Counted from the stretch's first letter, positions 25,431 through 35,716 are shown. The stretch is 51,512 nt of DNA from Myroides albus (GCF_009711045.1 NZ_WMJX01000020.1:1-51512), one strand, 5' to 3'. Numbers and translations are program-made. Notes: generated by a model from the sequence alone, not told the origin.

Positions 25431-25454
25431 TTTGTAAATTTACTACTTTACAAA
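25431..25454. promoter_or_regulatory. Perfect 8-bp palindrome before the flavin reductase gene
   Basis: TTTGTAAA-N8-TTTACAAA is a perfect inverted repeat ending 11 bp before the ATG. It overlaps the place where transcription should start, so it could be an operator. The binding protein is unknown. Confidence 0.4.
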
Positions 25455-25465
25455 AATATAACATT

Positions 25466-26338
25466 ATGAAGACTATAAAACCAAGTGATATTAGCGTAGT
25501 GGAACTACAGGGTTTCTTACAGAGTTCTGTTGGCCCTCGTCCTATTGCGTTAGCTAGTACTTTGGATGCTGATGATAAGCCTAATCTTTCCCCTTTTAGC
25601 TTCTTTAATTTGTTTAGCGCTAATCCTCCTATTTTGGTATTTTCACCTTCGAGAAGGGTAAGGGATAATACATGTAAGCATACATTGTTCAATGTACAAG
25701 CGACAATGCAAGTAGTTATAAATGTCGTGACATATGATATGGTACAGCAAACTTCTTTGTCAAGTACTGAGTATAAGGATGGTGTTAATGAATTTATTAA
25801 GGCAGGTTTTACCATGATTCCATCGGACGAGGTTAGGCCATTTAGAGTTAAAGAAAGCCCAGTGCAGTTTGAATGCATTGTGCAAGAGGTAATTGGTTTA
25901 GGAAATGAGGGAGGAGCTGGTAATTTAGTGATTTGTGAAGTTGTCAAAATGCACATTGATGAGGGTATCCTGACTAGTGATGGGAAAATAGATCAAACTA
26001 AATTAGACTTAGTTTCTCGCATGGGGGGCAATTGGTACTCACGAGCTAATGAGGGGATGTTTGAAGTAGAAAAACCTTTGACTACATTGGGAGTAGGAGT
26101 TGATGTTATACCACGCGATGCTTTGGATAGTGGTGTTTTTAATGGAAATGACTTGGGGATTTTAGGCAATGTAGAGCACTTGCCAAGTGAAGAAGATATT
26201 TTGAAATTCGTAGAGTCAAATAATGAATTAAGTGATATCTTGCAAGGTGGAAATGTAAATGATAAATTTGCATTGGCTAAAAAGTATTTAGAAGAAAATA
26301 ATGTACCTTTGGCTTGGAAAACCATACTGGCAAAATAG
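25466..26338 (+). CDS. Flavin reductase / flavoredoxin-like FMN-binding protein
   Basis: The 290-residue protein has an FMN-binding split-barrel domain of the flavin reductase family (about 10-200): SSVGPRPIALASTLDADDKPNLSPFSFFN and FSANPPILVFSPS. The C-terminal ~80 residues are an extra tail with no recognised motif. Members reduce flavins or other electron acceptors with NAD(P)H; the acceptor here is unknown. It has a palindrome just before the start. Confidence 0.85.
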   Translation: MKTIKPSDISVVELQGFLQSSVGPRPIALASTLDADDKPNLSPFSFFNLFSANPPILVFSPSRRVRDNTCKHTLFNVQATMQVVINVVTYDMVQQTSLSSTEYKDGVNEFIKAGFTMIPSDEVRPFRVKESPVQFECIVQEVIGLGNEGGAGNLVICEVVKMHIDEGILTSDGKIDQTKLDLVSRMGGNWYSRANEGMFEVEKPLTTLGVGVDVIPRDALDSGVFNGNDLGILGNVEHLPSEEDILKFVESNNELSDILQGGNVNDKFALAKKYLEENNVPLAWKTILAK

Positions 26339-26368
26339 TTAATAAAAAACGAGGAAAATATTTATACA

Positions 26369-27025
26369 ATGGAAGTTACAGGAAGAATCAAATTGATTGG
26401 ACATATTCAAGATATTAGTTCAAGTTTTAGAAAAAGAGAGGTTGTCGTAACAACAGATGAGCAGTATCCACAACATATTATGATTGAGTTTACTCAAGAT
26501 AGAGTTAGTTTGTTAGATACATTTCAAGTTGGAGAACCTGTTCGTGTTTCAATTAATTTGAGAGGAAGAGAATGGGTTAGCCCACAAGGTGAAACGAGAT
26601 ACTTCAATACAATTCAAGGATGGAGAATTGAGAAAGCTGCTGCTGGACAACCGGGTCCTGATATGCAACAAATGCCTAATCAAGGATTTGGTGGTAATAA
26701 TATGAACCAAGGTGGTTTTGGAAACCAAGGTCAACAGAACCAGGGATTCCAACAACAGCAAACACAACAAGGTGGTTTTAACCAAAGTAATGACGGTTCT
26801 CAGTTTAACAATCAACAAGGTGGGTTTAATAATCAAGCTCAACAAGGTCAAGGTTTCCAACAGCAACAAACGCAACAAGGTGGTTTTAATCAAGGAAACC
26901 AAGGAATGTATGCTCAGAATCAAGGTCAAAACCAATTTAATCAATTTGGACAACAGAATACAGGAAATCAGTTTCCGCCTGCTTCAAGCTATAATGAAGA
27001 GGAACACGATGATTTACCTTTTTAA
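26369..27025 (+). CDS. DUF3127 OB-fold protein with Q/N-rich linker and acidic tail
   Basis: The 218-residue protein has a DUF3127 domain (about 1-90) beginning MEVTGRIKLIGHIQDIS. A glutamine-, asparagine- and glycine-rich linker (about 95-200) contains two near-identical copies of GFQQQQTQQGGFNQ. The C-terminus is NEEEHDDLPF, closely resembling the DDxPF tip by which single-stranded-DNA-binding proteins recruit partners. The organisation (OB-like domain, disordered linker, acidic Pro-Phe tip) is that of SSB, though canonical ssDNA residues cannot be checked here. Monocistronic or cotranscribed with the flavin reductase (30-bp gap). Confidence 0.82.
   Translation: MEVTGRIKLIGHIQDISSSFRKREVVVTTDEQYPQHIMIEFTQDRVSLLDTFQVGEPVRVSINLRGREWVSPQGETRYFNTIQGWRIEKAAAGQPGPDMQQMPNQGFGGNNMNQGGFGNQGQQNQGFQQQQTQQGGFNQSNDGSQFNNQQGGFNNQAQQGQGFQQQQTQQGGFNQGNQGMYAQNQGQNQFNQFGQQNTGNQFPPASSYNEEEHDDLPF
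26740..26893 (+). repeat. In-gene Q-rich tandem repeat
   Basis: Two stretches, about 26742-26781 and 26847-26887, encode the same QGFQQQQTQQGGFNQ unit with similar codons. This points to duplication within the disordered linker of the DUF3127 gene. Confidence 0.7.
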
Positions 27026-27034
27026 TTAAAATAG

Positions 27035-27067
27035 AAAGTCCCTGAGTTAACCTTAGGGACTTTTTTT
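27035..27067 (+). terminator. Terminator after the DUF3127 gene
   Basis: Arms AAAGTCCCT (27035-27043) and AGGGACTTT (27055-27063) are followed by a T run. Confidence 0.85.
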
Positions 27068-27079
27068 ACCTTTTTTTAA

Positions 27080-27724
27080 ATGATTACTCTCTTAAATGAA
27101 CATTACCTAAGTTTTCCAGATGTTGATCAAGCCCATGAATCAGGCATACTTGCCTTAGGTGGAGACCTTTCTCCAGAAAGATTGGTGTTGGCTTATAACT
27201 CTGGTATTTTCCCTTGGTTTGAAGACGGTGAACCTATTACTTGGTGGGCACCTAACCCGCGTATGGTTTTGTTTTTTGATAATTTAATCATTTCTAAGAG
27301 CATGCGTAATGTCTTGAATAGAGGTTCATTTCGCATTACCATGAATACTTGCTTTAGAGAGGTAATCACGAATTGTCAAAGTATTAAACGCGTAGGGCAA
27401 AATGGTACCTGGATTACGGATGATATGATTGAGTCTTATTGTACTTTACACGAGATGGGAATTGCTAAATCTTTTGAGGTTTGGCAGGATGGCAATTTGG
27501 TTGGTGGGTTATATGGAATTGATTTAGGCCATATCTTTTGTGGAGAGAGTATGTTTTCGAAGGTTTCTAACGCAAGTAAGGTTGCTTTTATTTACTTAAG
27601 TCAATATCTCCAGTCAATGGGATATAAACTGTTAGATTGTCAAGTTTATAATGATCATTTGAGCAGTTTAGGCGCAATAGAAATTCCAAGAGATGTTTTT
27701 ATGGAATACTTACTTCAAGGTTAG
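27080..27724 (+). CDS. aat: Leucyl/phenylalanyl-tRNA-protein transferase
   Basis: Aat adds Leu or Phe from aminoacyl-tRNA to proteins with N-terminal Arg or Lys, making them substrates for ClpS-ClpAP (N-degron pathway). The 214-residue protein has the family's start FPDVDQAHESGILALGGDLSPERLVLAYNSGIFPWF and the WWAPNPRMVLF and GLYGIDLGHIFCGESMFSKVSNASK segments. The ATG comes 13 bases after a terminator T run, so its promoter lies within or before that terminator. Confidence 0.95.
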   Translation: MITLLNEHYLSFPDVDQAHESGILALGGDLSPERLVLAYNSGIFPWFEDGEPITWWAPNPRMVLFFDNLIISKSMRNVLNRGSFRITMNTCFREVITNCQSIKRVGQNGTWITDDMIESYCTLHEMGIAKSFEVWQDGNLVGGLYGIDLGHIFCGESMFSKVSNASKVAFIYLSQYLQSMGYKLLDCQVYNDHLSSLGAIEIPRDVFMEYLLQG

Positions 27725-27752
27725 TCCTTTTTCTCAATTGCTTTCTTCATTC

Positions 27753-27948
27753 TGTTGATAAGTATTAGTTTTTATACCTTTTTTCTTTTTTTGTTGATAA
27801 CTAATATGTTTGTGCTTTATTAGTGTTGATAACTACTTTATATCTGTTGATAAGTGCTCATATAAGCCCTATGAAATGTTGATAACTCTTTATTCGTGTT
27901 TATAAATTCCCTTTTTATTGTTTATAACTGAAGTATTGATGTTAATAA
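27753..27948 (-). repeat. Phased array of DnaA-box-like 9-mers
   Basis: Five exact TGTTGATAA copies start at 27753, 27792, 27824, 27845 and 27877, followed by variants TGTTTATAA (27897, 27919) and TGTTAATAA (27940). All point the same way. Start-to-start distances are 39, 32, 21, 32, 20, 22 and 21 bp, close to multiples of the helical turn. The complement TTATCAACA differs by one base from the DnaA box TTATCCACA. The interval lies between the 3' ends of converging genes (aat and thiC), so it is not a promoter region. Confidence 0.75.
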
Positions 27949-27964
27949 GTTAAGAGGTTAGATC

Positions 27965-28007
27965 TCACAGGAGAGCTATTCTTTTGTGTAAAATAATTCC
28001 CCTGTGA
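27965..28007. repeat. Inverted repeat beside the 9-mer array
   Basis: TCACAGG (27965-27971) and CCTGTGA (28001-28007) form a seven-base inverted repeat with a 29-base AT-rich middle. No T tract follows on either strand, so it is not a typical terminator. Confidence 0.4.
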
Positions 28008-28023
28008 AATTCTTACTCATGTC

Positions 28024-30092
<2,069 letters not shown>

Positions 30093-30167
30093 TCCTTTTG
30101 TTCTTATGAGATATAACTTTAGGAATGGCTACAAGAAGGCACGGTCGTACCTATTTAATGAAGTCAT

Positions 30168-30255
30168 CTTACTTTTCCCTACGCTAGTATTAACCAGATC
30201 AGGTTCAAAGGGTGAAGTCTCAGCCTACAATTTGTGTAGACACCCCTAAAGCTTG
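30168..30255 (-). promoter_or_regulatory. TPP riboswitch upstream of thiC
   Basis: The minus strand carries the THI core: AGGGGTGTC, GGCTGAGA, CACCCTTTGAACCTGATC, GGTTAATACTAGCGTAGGGA. It lies about 330 bases before thiC with the possible thiS remnant between. Confidence 0.97.
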
Positions 30256-30258
30256 AGG

Positions 30259-30266
30259 CAAATATA
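30259..30266 (-). promoter_or_regulatory. thiC: -7 promoter element of the thiC transcript
   Basis: The minus strand reads TATATTTG, an exact TAnnTTTG match, directly before the riboswitch. Confidence 0.6.
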
Positions 30267-30320
30267 GCCATTAATCATTAGCAAACAAATTACCCGCTTG
30301 TTCCTCATCGGCCAAATAAA

Positions 30321-30347
30321 AAACGCTGAGAACTAATCTCAGCGTTT
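30321..30347 (-). terminator. Terminator after the methyltransferase gene
   Basis: Arms AAACGCTGAGA and TCTCAGCGTTT around ACTAA are followed by a T run on the minus strand, just after the methyltransferase stop. Confidence 0.85.
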
Positions 30348-30351
30348 CTAT

Positions 30352-30873
30352 TTATATTTTTTCTGCATAAAGAATATAGTATCTTGGAGTAAACCACCTC
30401 AAGAGAGGTCTGATACCTAACTTTTTGATTGGGTGTGTCCACATATCTCTATCGATGATCTTATATCCAGCTTTTTGTACAAGCCAATCTAATTGCCAAG
30501 ATTCAAATTCGTGATAATGTCTGTCTAACATATCCGTTTTACTTCTATAGGCAGTGCTAAACCACAATCTCAACGGAACTGATATTACAATTTTATTAGC
30601 CTTACATGATTTAAGTACTGTATAAGGATTTAGTAAGTGTTCTAAAATTTCAAAAGCCGTTAAGACTTCGTAATCTCCATTTGTTAAAGCACTCTGATCT
30701 TCATCTAAATCTTCTCCGGTGGTATTGGTAACTTTGAATCCATCTTCTTGCATAATTTTAGAAAGTGGATTAACTACCCCTAAGTCTAGAATGGTTGAGT
30801 CTTTCGCAATATGTTTATTGACAAACTCCATTGTCTTTCTAAATCTCTTACTTGGATATGTTTTTTCGTACAT
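30352..30873 (-). CDS. SAM-dependent methyltransferase
   Basis: The 173-residue protein fits a small class I methyltransferase: ILDLGVVNPLSKIM (motif I, less glycine-rich than usual), TAFEILEHLLNPYTVL, and VISVPLRLWF. The late HYHEFESWQLDWLVQKAGYKI resembles family members acting on quinones or lipids, but the substrate cannot be told. It lies 25 bp downstream of the symporter gene and may share its transcript. Confidence 0.75.
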   Translation of the reverse strand: MYEKTYPSKRFRKTMEFVNKHIAKDSTILDLGVVNPLSKIMQEDGFKVTNTTGEDLDEDQSALTNGDYEVLTAFEILEHLLNPYTVLKSCKANKIVISVPLRLWFSTAYRSKTDMLDRHYHEFESWQLDWLVQKAGYKIIDRDMWTHPIKKLGIRPLLRWFTPRYYILYAEKI

Positions 30874-30898
30874 GGTATTTTAAACGAACTGAATTGTA

Positions 30899-32077
30899 TT
30901 AAGCTTCTGCTGGTATAGTTTTACTTTTCGATATTTTGTTTACGATTATAGCGATAGCTCCATCTCCCATAACATTACATGCTGTTCCAAAACTATCCAT
31001 AGCGATATAAAGTGCAATCATTAAACTTTGTTGCTCCATATCGAATCCCAAGATAGAGGCTAATACTCCTAATGAAGCCATAATAGCACCTCCTGGTACT
31101 CCTGGTGCAGCTACCATAGTGATTCCCAACATAAAAATAAATCCAACCATGAGGGTAAAATCAACTGTTTGACCTTGTACCAACATCAATGCAATAGCAC
31201 ATGCAACTATCTTCAAGGTACTTCCAGCTAAGTGAATGGTTGCACATAGAGGTACTGTAAATCCTCCAATTTTTGGATCGACATTATTTTTTATTGTCTG
31301 CTCTAATGTAATTGGAATTGTTGCAGCAGAAGATTGTGTTCCTAAAGCAGTGAAGTAGGCGGGTAGCATATTCTTCATCAGCATGAAAGGATTTTGCTTA
31401 CTTATTGTACCTGCAATTACATATTGGAATACTAATACAAAGACGTGCAGGATAAAGATCACTCCGATTATTTTTACAAACGTATCCAGTACAACGAATA
31501 CTTGACCGTTATAAGTCATATTCAAGAATATACCGAATATAAACAGCGGTAAGAAGGGAATGATTGCTTTATTGATAACAGACATAATGATGCTCTGAAA
31601 ATCGTTAAAAACACCCTCTAAATACGTGAAATTACCTTTTGATATTCCTATTCCTAACAGAAAAGAGATAACGAGAGCACTCATAACGTCAAACATGGGG
31701 GGCATAGCGATATCAAAATAAGATTCCAAGTTTTTAGTAGATTCTGTAATATTGCCCAGCTGTTCAGTGGCTAAAATATTAGGGAAAGTAGTAATACTTA
31801 CTCCATAGGAGATAAATCCAGCGAATAGCGTAGAGCTATAAGCAATGGCGGTGGTAATTAATAAAAGTTTACCGGCATTTTTACCAATATTTCCAATTGC
31901 TGGTACTATTAGACCAATGATGATCAGGGGAACAATAAATTTTAAAAATCCTCCGAAAACACTATTAAAAGTGCTGAATATTCTCCCAATTGATTCTGGG
32001 AGGCGGTTACCTAACACGCTACCTAACACGATAGCAATAATAATCTGTATTAATAGGTTGTTTTTTAAAAATTTCAT
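30899..32077 (-). CDS. Dicarboxylate/amino acid:cation symporter (DAACS)
   Basis: The 392-residue inner-membrane protein has the DAACS fold with about eight membrane segments, the re-entrant loop segment TQSSAATIPITLE and the later FMLGITMVAAPGVPGGAIM and DSFGTACNVMGDGAIAIIV signatures. It couples uptake of glutamate, serine, threonine or dicarboxylates to H+ or Na+. The exact substrate is not visible. Confidence 0.92.
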   Translation of the reverse strand: MKFLKNNLLIQIIIAIVLGSVLGNRLPESIGRIFSTFNSVFGGFLKFIVPLIIIGLIVPAIGNIGKNAGKLLLITTAIAYSSTLFAGFISYGVSITTFPNILATEQLGNITESTKNLESYFDIAMPPMFDVMSALVISFLLGIGISKGNFTYLEGVFNDFQSIIMSVINKAIIPFLPLFIFGIFLNMTYNGQVFVVLDTFVKIIGVIFILHVFVLVFQYVIAGTISKQNPFMLMKNMLPAYFTALGTQSSAATIPITLEQTIKNNVDPKIGGFTVPLCATIHLAGSTLKIVACAIALMLVQGQTVDFTLMVGFIFMLGITMVAAPGVPGGAIMASLGVLASILGFDMEQQSLMIALYIAMDSFGTACNVMGDGAIAIIVNKISKSKTIPAEA

Positions 32078-32113
32078 AATAAAAACTAGTTGTGCTGGGT
32101 AAAAGTAATAAAA

Positions 32114-32141
32114 AAAAGCCTCAGAATTAACTGAGGCTTTT
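32114..32141 (-). terminator. tsf: tsf terminator
   Basis: Arms AAAAGCCTCAG and CTGAGGCTTTT around AATTAA are followed on the minus strand by a T run. Confidence 0.85.
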
Positions 32142-32166
32142 ATAAATATTGCTAAAAGGTTGTTGA

Positions 32167-33129
32167 TTAACCTAAAGAAGCTCTTTTGAATCCAGTGATT
32201 TCTACACCAAAACCTTTCACGTATTCTCCAACTTTTTTAGACTCATCTTTAATAAAGTTTTGGTCTAATAAAGCTTTCTCTTGATCTAAAGTAGTGTTGT
32301 CACTGATGAAACGTTGAATTTTACCAGGTAAAATTCTATCCCAAATATTTTCTGGTTTACCTTCAGCTTTTAATTCAGCTTTAGCATCTTCTTCCGCTTG
32401 TTTTAATACTTCGTCAGTAATTTGAGCGTAAGAAATATATTGAGGTACATTTTTAAGAGTTTTTCCTAAACGTACTAATTCTTCATTTTCTTTTACGATA
32501 ACAGCAATACGAGCTTCAGTTTCTTTAGCTACGAACTCTGGATCGAAATCTTTGTAAGACAATGTTTCAGCTCCCATAGAAGCAACTTGCATAGAGATAT
32601 CTTTTCCTAACTCCTCAGCTTTTGCAATTACAGCAGATAAAGCAGTGATAGCAGCAATTTTGTTACCGTGGATGTAAGTACCGATATAAGCTCCTTCTAA
32701 AACTTCGAAAGATCCGATTTCAATTTTCTCACCGATAACTCCAGTTTGCTCGATTAACTTGTCAGCTACAGTCATACCTTCAAATTCAGAAGCTAAGAAT
32801 TCTTCTTTTGTGTTGAAGTTGATTGCTTTTTGAACCATTTCTTTTGCAAGAGCAACGAAAGAATCATTTTTACCTACGAAGTCAGTTTCACAGTTTAATG
32901 TGATAACAACTCCTCTAGTTTTAGTATCATTTACGTAAGAAATAGCTACTCCTTCGCTTGACTCACGGTCAGAACGGTTAGCAGCAACTTTTTGTCCTTT
33001 TTTACGTAACACTTCGATAGCTTTATCGAAGTCACCTTCAGCCTCTACTAAAGCTTTTTTACAGTCCATCATTCCGGCACCTGTAATTTGTCTTAGCTTG
33101 TTTACTTCTGCAGCAGTAATATTTGCCAT
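32167..33129 (-). CDS. tsf: Elongation factor Ts
   Basis: EF-Ts exchanges GDP for GTP on EF-Tu. The 320-residue protein has the N-terminal UBA-like LRQITGAGMMDCKKALVEAEGDFDKAIEVLRKKG and the CETDFVGKN motif, and ends with a lysine-rich region. Length matches flavobacterial EF-Ts, which is longer than that of E. coli. It follows rpsB, separated by a hairpin. Confidence 0.97.
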   Translation of the reverse strand: MANITAAEVNKLRQITGAGMMDCKKALVEAEGDFDKAIEVLRKKGQKVAANRSDRESSEGVAISYVNDTKTRGVVITLNCETDFVGKNDSFVALAKEMVQKAINFNTKEEFLASEFEGMTVADKLIEQTGVIGEKIEIGSFEVLEGAYIGTYIHGNKIAAITALSAVIAKAEELGKDISMQVASMGAETLSYKDFDPEFVAKETEARIAVIVKENEELVRLGKTLKNVPQYISYAQITDEVLKQAEEDAKAELKAEGKPENIWDRILPGKIQRFISDNTTLDQEKALLDQNFIKDESKKVGEYVKGFGVEITGFKRASLG

Positions 33130-33154
33130 TGTTCGTTGTATTAAATAGTTAATA

Positions 33155-33212
33155 AAAAAAGTCGTTATCGACAGCGCTTACAAAAGTAGACAACTATCAG
33201 CATAACGACTTT
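33155..33212 (-). terminator. Hairpin between rpsB and tsf
   Basis: AAAGTCGTTAT (33158-33168) and ATAACGACTTT (33202-33212) form an 11-bp stem with a 33-base loop, followed by a T run on the minus strand. It would reduce read-through from rpsB into tsf or mark separate transcripts. Confidence 0.6.
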
Positions 33213-33229
33213 ATGATATTGTTAAAAAA

Positions 33230-33970
33230 TTATGCTTTAGGAGCATCAACTTTAGCAGCTGCTGCTTCTTCTTTTTCAGATTTTCTTTCTGCATTACCTT
33301 CGATAATAGCAGAAGTAACTAAAGATAATATTTTTTCAATTGATTTAGAAGCATCATCGTTTGCTGGGATAACGAAATCAACTTGACGTGGGTCAGAGTT
33401 AGTATCTACCATAGCGAAGATCGGAATGTTTAATTTTTGAGCTTCTTTAATCGCAATGTGTTCAGCTTTGATATCAACTACAAATAGAGCAGCTGGTAGA
33501 CGAGTCATGTCAGCAATAGAACCTAAGTTCTTCTCTAATTTTGCGCGTAGACGTTCAACTTGTAAACGCTCTTTCTTAGAAAGAGTCATAAATGTACCGT
33601 CTTTTTTCATTCTATCGATTGAAGCCATTTTTTTAACAGCTTTACGAATAGTAACGAAGTTTGTTAACATACCACCTGGCCATCTTTCAGTGATGTAAGG
33701 CATGTTAGCTGCAGCTGCTTTTTCAGCTACGATGTCTTTCGCTTGCTTTTTTGTAGCAACGAAAAGGATTTTTCTTCCTGATGCAGCGATTTTTTTCAAA
33801 GCTTCATTAGCTTCTTCAATTTTAGCTGCAGTTTTATATAGATTGATAATGTGAATACCATTACGCTCCATATAGATGTAAGGAGCCATATTTGGGTCCC
33901 ATTTTCTAGTCATGTGTCCGAAGTGAACACCTGCTTCTAGTAATTCTTTAACTTCTACTTTGTTTGCCAT
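33230..33970 (-). CDS. rpsB: Ribosomal protein uS2
   Basis: The 246-residue protein has the family start [41 protein letters not shown] and [21 protein letters not shown]. It sits on the 30S subunit near the exit of mRNA. The C-terminus is Ala/Glu-rich. Confidence 0.97.
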   Translation of the reverse strand: MANKVEVKELLEAGVHFGHMTRKWDPNMAPYIYMERNGIHIINLYKTAAKIEEANEALKKIAASGRKILFVATKKQAKDIVAEKAAAANMPYITERWPGGMLTNFVTIRKAVKKMASIDRMKKDGTFMTLSKKERLQVERLRAKLEKNLGSIADMTRLPAALFVVDIKAEHIAIKEAQKLNIPIFAMVDTNSDPRQVDFVIPANDDASKSIEKILSLVTSAIIEGNAERKSEKEEAAAAKVDAPKA

Positions 33971-33984
33971 TTTTGTAATAGTTT

Positions 33985-34090
33985 ACGTTCTGTTACTTTA
34001 GCAATGGATGAGTAGCGAGGATAAATTCGGTCCCAACCATTTAGATGCTAAACTACCTCTTGCCTCGGCAAGTGGGCAACAAAAACTTAG
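33985..34090 (-). ncRNA. Structured rpsB leader candidate
   Basis: On the minus strand the rpsI-rpsB interval contains CTTGCC-GA-GGCAAG, TTTAG-CAT-CTAAA, GGT-TGGG-ACC, and a long-range pair TTTAGCA with TGCTAAA. A nested fold of this kind can be an autoregulatory leader for a ribosomal protein. The function is inference from structure and place. Confidence 0.4.
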
Positions 34091-34112
34091 ATTTTTTAAT
34101 AATATGTAAATA

Positions 34113-34499
34113 TTAACGTTTAGAGAATTGGAATCTCTTACGAGCTTTCTTCTGACCGAATTTCTTACGCTCAACCATACGTGGGTCACGTGTAAGTAAT
34201 CCTTCTGGTTTTAAGATTGCTCTGTTTTCAACTTCTACTTCACACATTGCTCTTGCAATTGCCATACGCACTGCTTCAGCTTGTCCTGTAGTTCCTCCTC
34301 CGTATACATTTACTTTGATATCAAAGTTCTCAGCATTCTCAGTCATTGCTAGAGGCTGTAAAACTTTGTACTGTAATGTACCAGTTGGGAAATAAGTTTT
34401 AAAATCTTTTTTGTTTACTGTGATGTTTCCTGTTCCTTCTGAAACATAAACACGAGCCACAGCAGTTTTTCTTCTACCGATTTTGTGAATAACTCCCAT
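34113..34499 (-). CDS. rpsI: Ribosomal protein uS9
   Basis: The 128-residue protein starts [19 protein letters not shown] and ends with the basic tail KKFGQKKARKRFQFSKR that reaches the P-site tRNA. It directly follows rplM; the rpsI start codon and the last base of rplM's stop touch. Confidence 0.97.
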   Translation of the reverse strand: MGVIHKIGRRKTAVARVYVSEGTGNITVNKKDFKTYFPTGTLQYKVLQPLAMTENAENFDIKVNVYGGGTTGQAEAVRMAIARAMCEVEVENRAILKPEGLLTRDPRMVERKKFGQKKARKRFQFSKR

Positions 34500-34954
34500 T
34501 ACTTAATTTCGTTTAAATTAACGGTTTTAGGTTGTTGAGCTTCGTGTTTGTGCTCAGCACCTACATTTACATTTAGATTACGGAATAATTGTGCTCCTAA
34601 TTTGTTTTTAGGCAACATTCCTTTTACTGCTTTCTCGATCAATAATGCAGGGTTTTTTTGTTGCATTACTTTAGCAGTTAATGATCTTTGTCCTCCTGGG
34701 TAACCTGTGTGACGGATGTAAGTCTTGTCATCTAATTTGTTACCTGTTAGGTTGATTTTTTCTGCGTTGATAACGATTACGTTGTCTCCACAGTCTACGT
34801 GCGGTGTGTAATTTGTTTTGTGTTTACCTCTTAAAAGTACTGCAACTTTTGAAGCAAGACGTCCCAAATTTTGACCTTCAGCGTCAACAATTAACCACTC
34901 TTTTTGAGCAGTTGCTTTGTTAGCCGATACTGTCTTGTAGCTTAAACTTTCCAC
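34499..34954 (-). CDS. rplM: Ribosomal protein uL13
   Basis: The protein has the L13 sequence [47 protein letters not shown] and [10 protein letters not shown]. The GTG at 34954 gives 151 residues, the normal family length, beginning (M)[14 protein letters not shown]; the longer in-frame ATG at 34990 coincides with the predicted transcription start and would add twelve atypical residues. It is the first gene of rplM-rpsI. Confidence 0.93.
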   Translation of the reverse strand: MESLSYKTVSANKATAQKEWLIVDAEGQNLGRLASKVAVLLRGKHKTNYTPHVDCGDNVIVINAEKINLTGNKLDDKTYIRHTGYPGGQRSLTAKVMQQKNPALLIEKAVKGMLPKNKLGAQLFRNLNVNVGAEHKHEAQQPKTVNLNEIK

Positions 34955-35001
34955 AATAAATTTGTATTTAATTAAACATTCCATTCCCAATTAAGGGAGT
35001 G

Positions 35002-35009
35002 CAAAATTA
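35002..35009 (-). promoter_or_regulatory. rplM: -7 promoter element of rplM
   Basis: The minus strand reads TAATTTTG, an exact TAnnTTTG match. It is followed by a small palindrome TCCC-TTAATT-GGGA in the leader. Confidence 0.55.
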
Positions 35010-35221
35010 CATAAAATCTTTTACTATACAAATTTATAGTCTTTTTTTTCGAATTAATTGGGGCTCAATCGTTTGAATAACAATTGTATCGACAGAAGTT
35101 TTGTCCTGCTTTATGCTATCTTTTAATGTGCCATTTTCTTATCTATACTTTTTTTCTTTTGAAAAGAGATGCTTAGAGGTAATTGTTTTATTTTTAGTAG
35201 CTTATTATACAAAGAATAGTT

Positions 35222-35716
35222 ATGAAAAAGTTATTTGTTTTTCCAATTGTGTTTCTTAGTTGTTTGTTTTCTATGAGCTGTAATCAGACTCATAAGAATA
35301 GCGCGTCAGTAATTACTGATACAAATAGTACCTCTCCTGTCATAATTGATAATAAACACGAAAGGCAAAATGCGTTATATGATCGTGTAAAAGTAGATTT
35401 AGTGGAAGGTAGATTTACAGAGGCACCTTCGGAAATTGAACTGAGTATTTGGAATCAATCACAGGAGGTAATCAAGGTGAAAGGCGATTATAGGATTTGC
35501 ATATTAGAAGGTAGAGAGTGGATCCCTATTGATTTTGAAGATCTGTCAATAGGAGGTGACTCTTATGTTATTAGTAAAGGTGTGAGTGTGAAAGTATCTG
35601 TTCAGATACATCCTAATTTGGTTGAGTACAAGCAGGGGGACTATCGGGTTTCTGTTGCTATTGATAGTGATGTAGGAGAGGTCGAAGTAGATGGATATTT
35701 CTCTATTGTGAAGTAG
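35222..35716 (+). CDS. Lipoprotein with Ig-like domain
   Basis: The 164-residue product has a lipoprotein signal (FSMSCNQ, Cys20). The mature region (about 58-160) has alternating strands (SEIELSIWNQSQEVIKVKGDY, GVSVKVSVQIHP, GDYRVSVAIDSD) typical of a bacterial Ig-like beta-sandwich. Probably anchored in a membrane leaflet facing the periplasm. Function is unknown; no operon partner. Confidence 0.65.
   Translation: MKKLFVFPIVFLSCLFSMSCNQTHKNSASVITDTNSTSPVIIDNKHERQNALYDRVKVDLVEGRFTEAPSEIELSIWNQSQEVIKVKGDYRICILEGREWIPIDFEDLSIGGDSYVISKGVSVKVSVQIHPNLVEYKQGDYRVSVAIDSDVGEVEVDGYFSIVK

Noticed and set aside
26549..27029. Reading frames in other phases over the Q-rich linker
   Set aside because: Low-complexity CAA-rich DNA gives long frames on both strands; the DUF3127 frame alone has a recognisable domain.
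27753..27948. CRISPR array
   Set aside because: Repeats are only 9 bp, spacers are short and irregular, and no cas genes are nearby.
27725..28023. Firm call of the chromosomal origin
   Set aside because: Genes on both sides converge on the interval rather than diverge, and no dnaA, dnaN or similar gene is adjacent; kept only as a hypothesis.
33998..34189. 63-codon frame over the rpsI-rpsB interval
   Set aside because: It overlaps rpsI in another frame and the structured leader, with no protein-like pattern.
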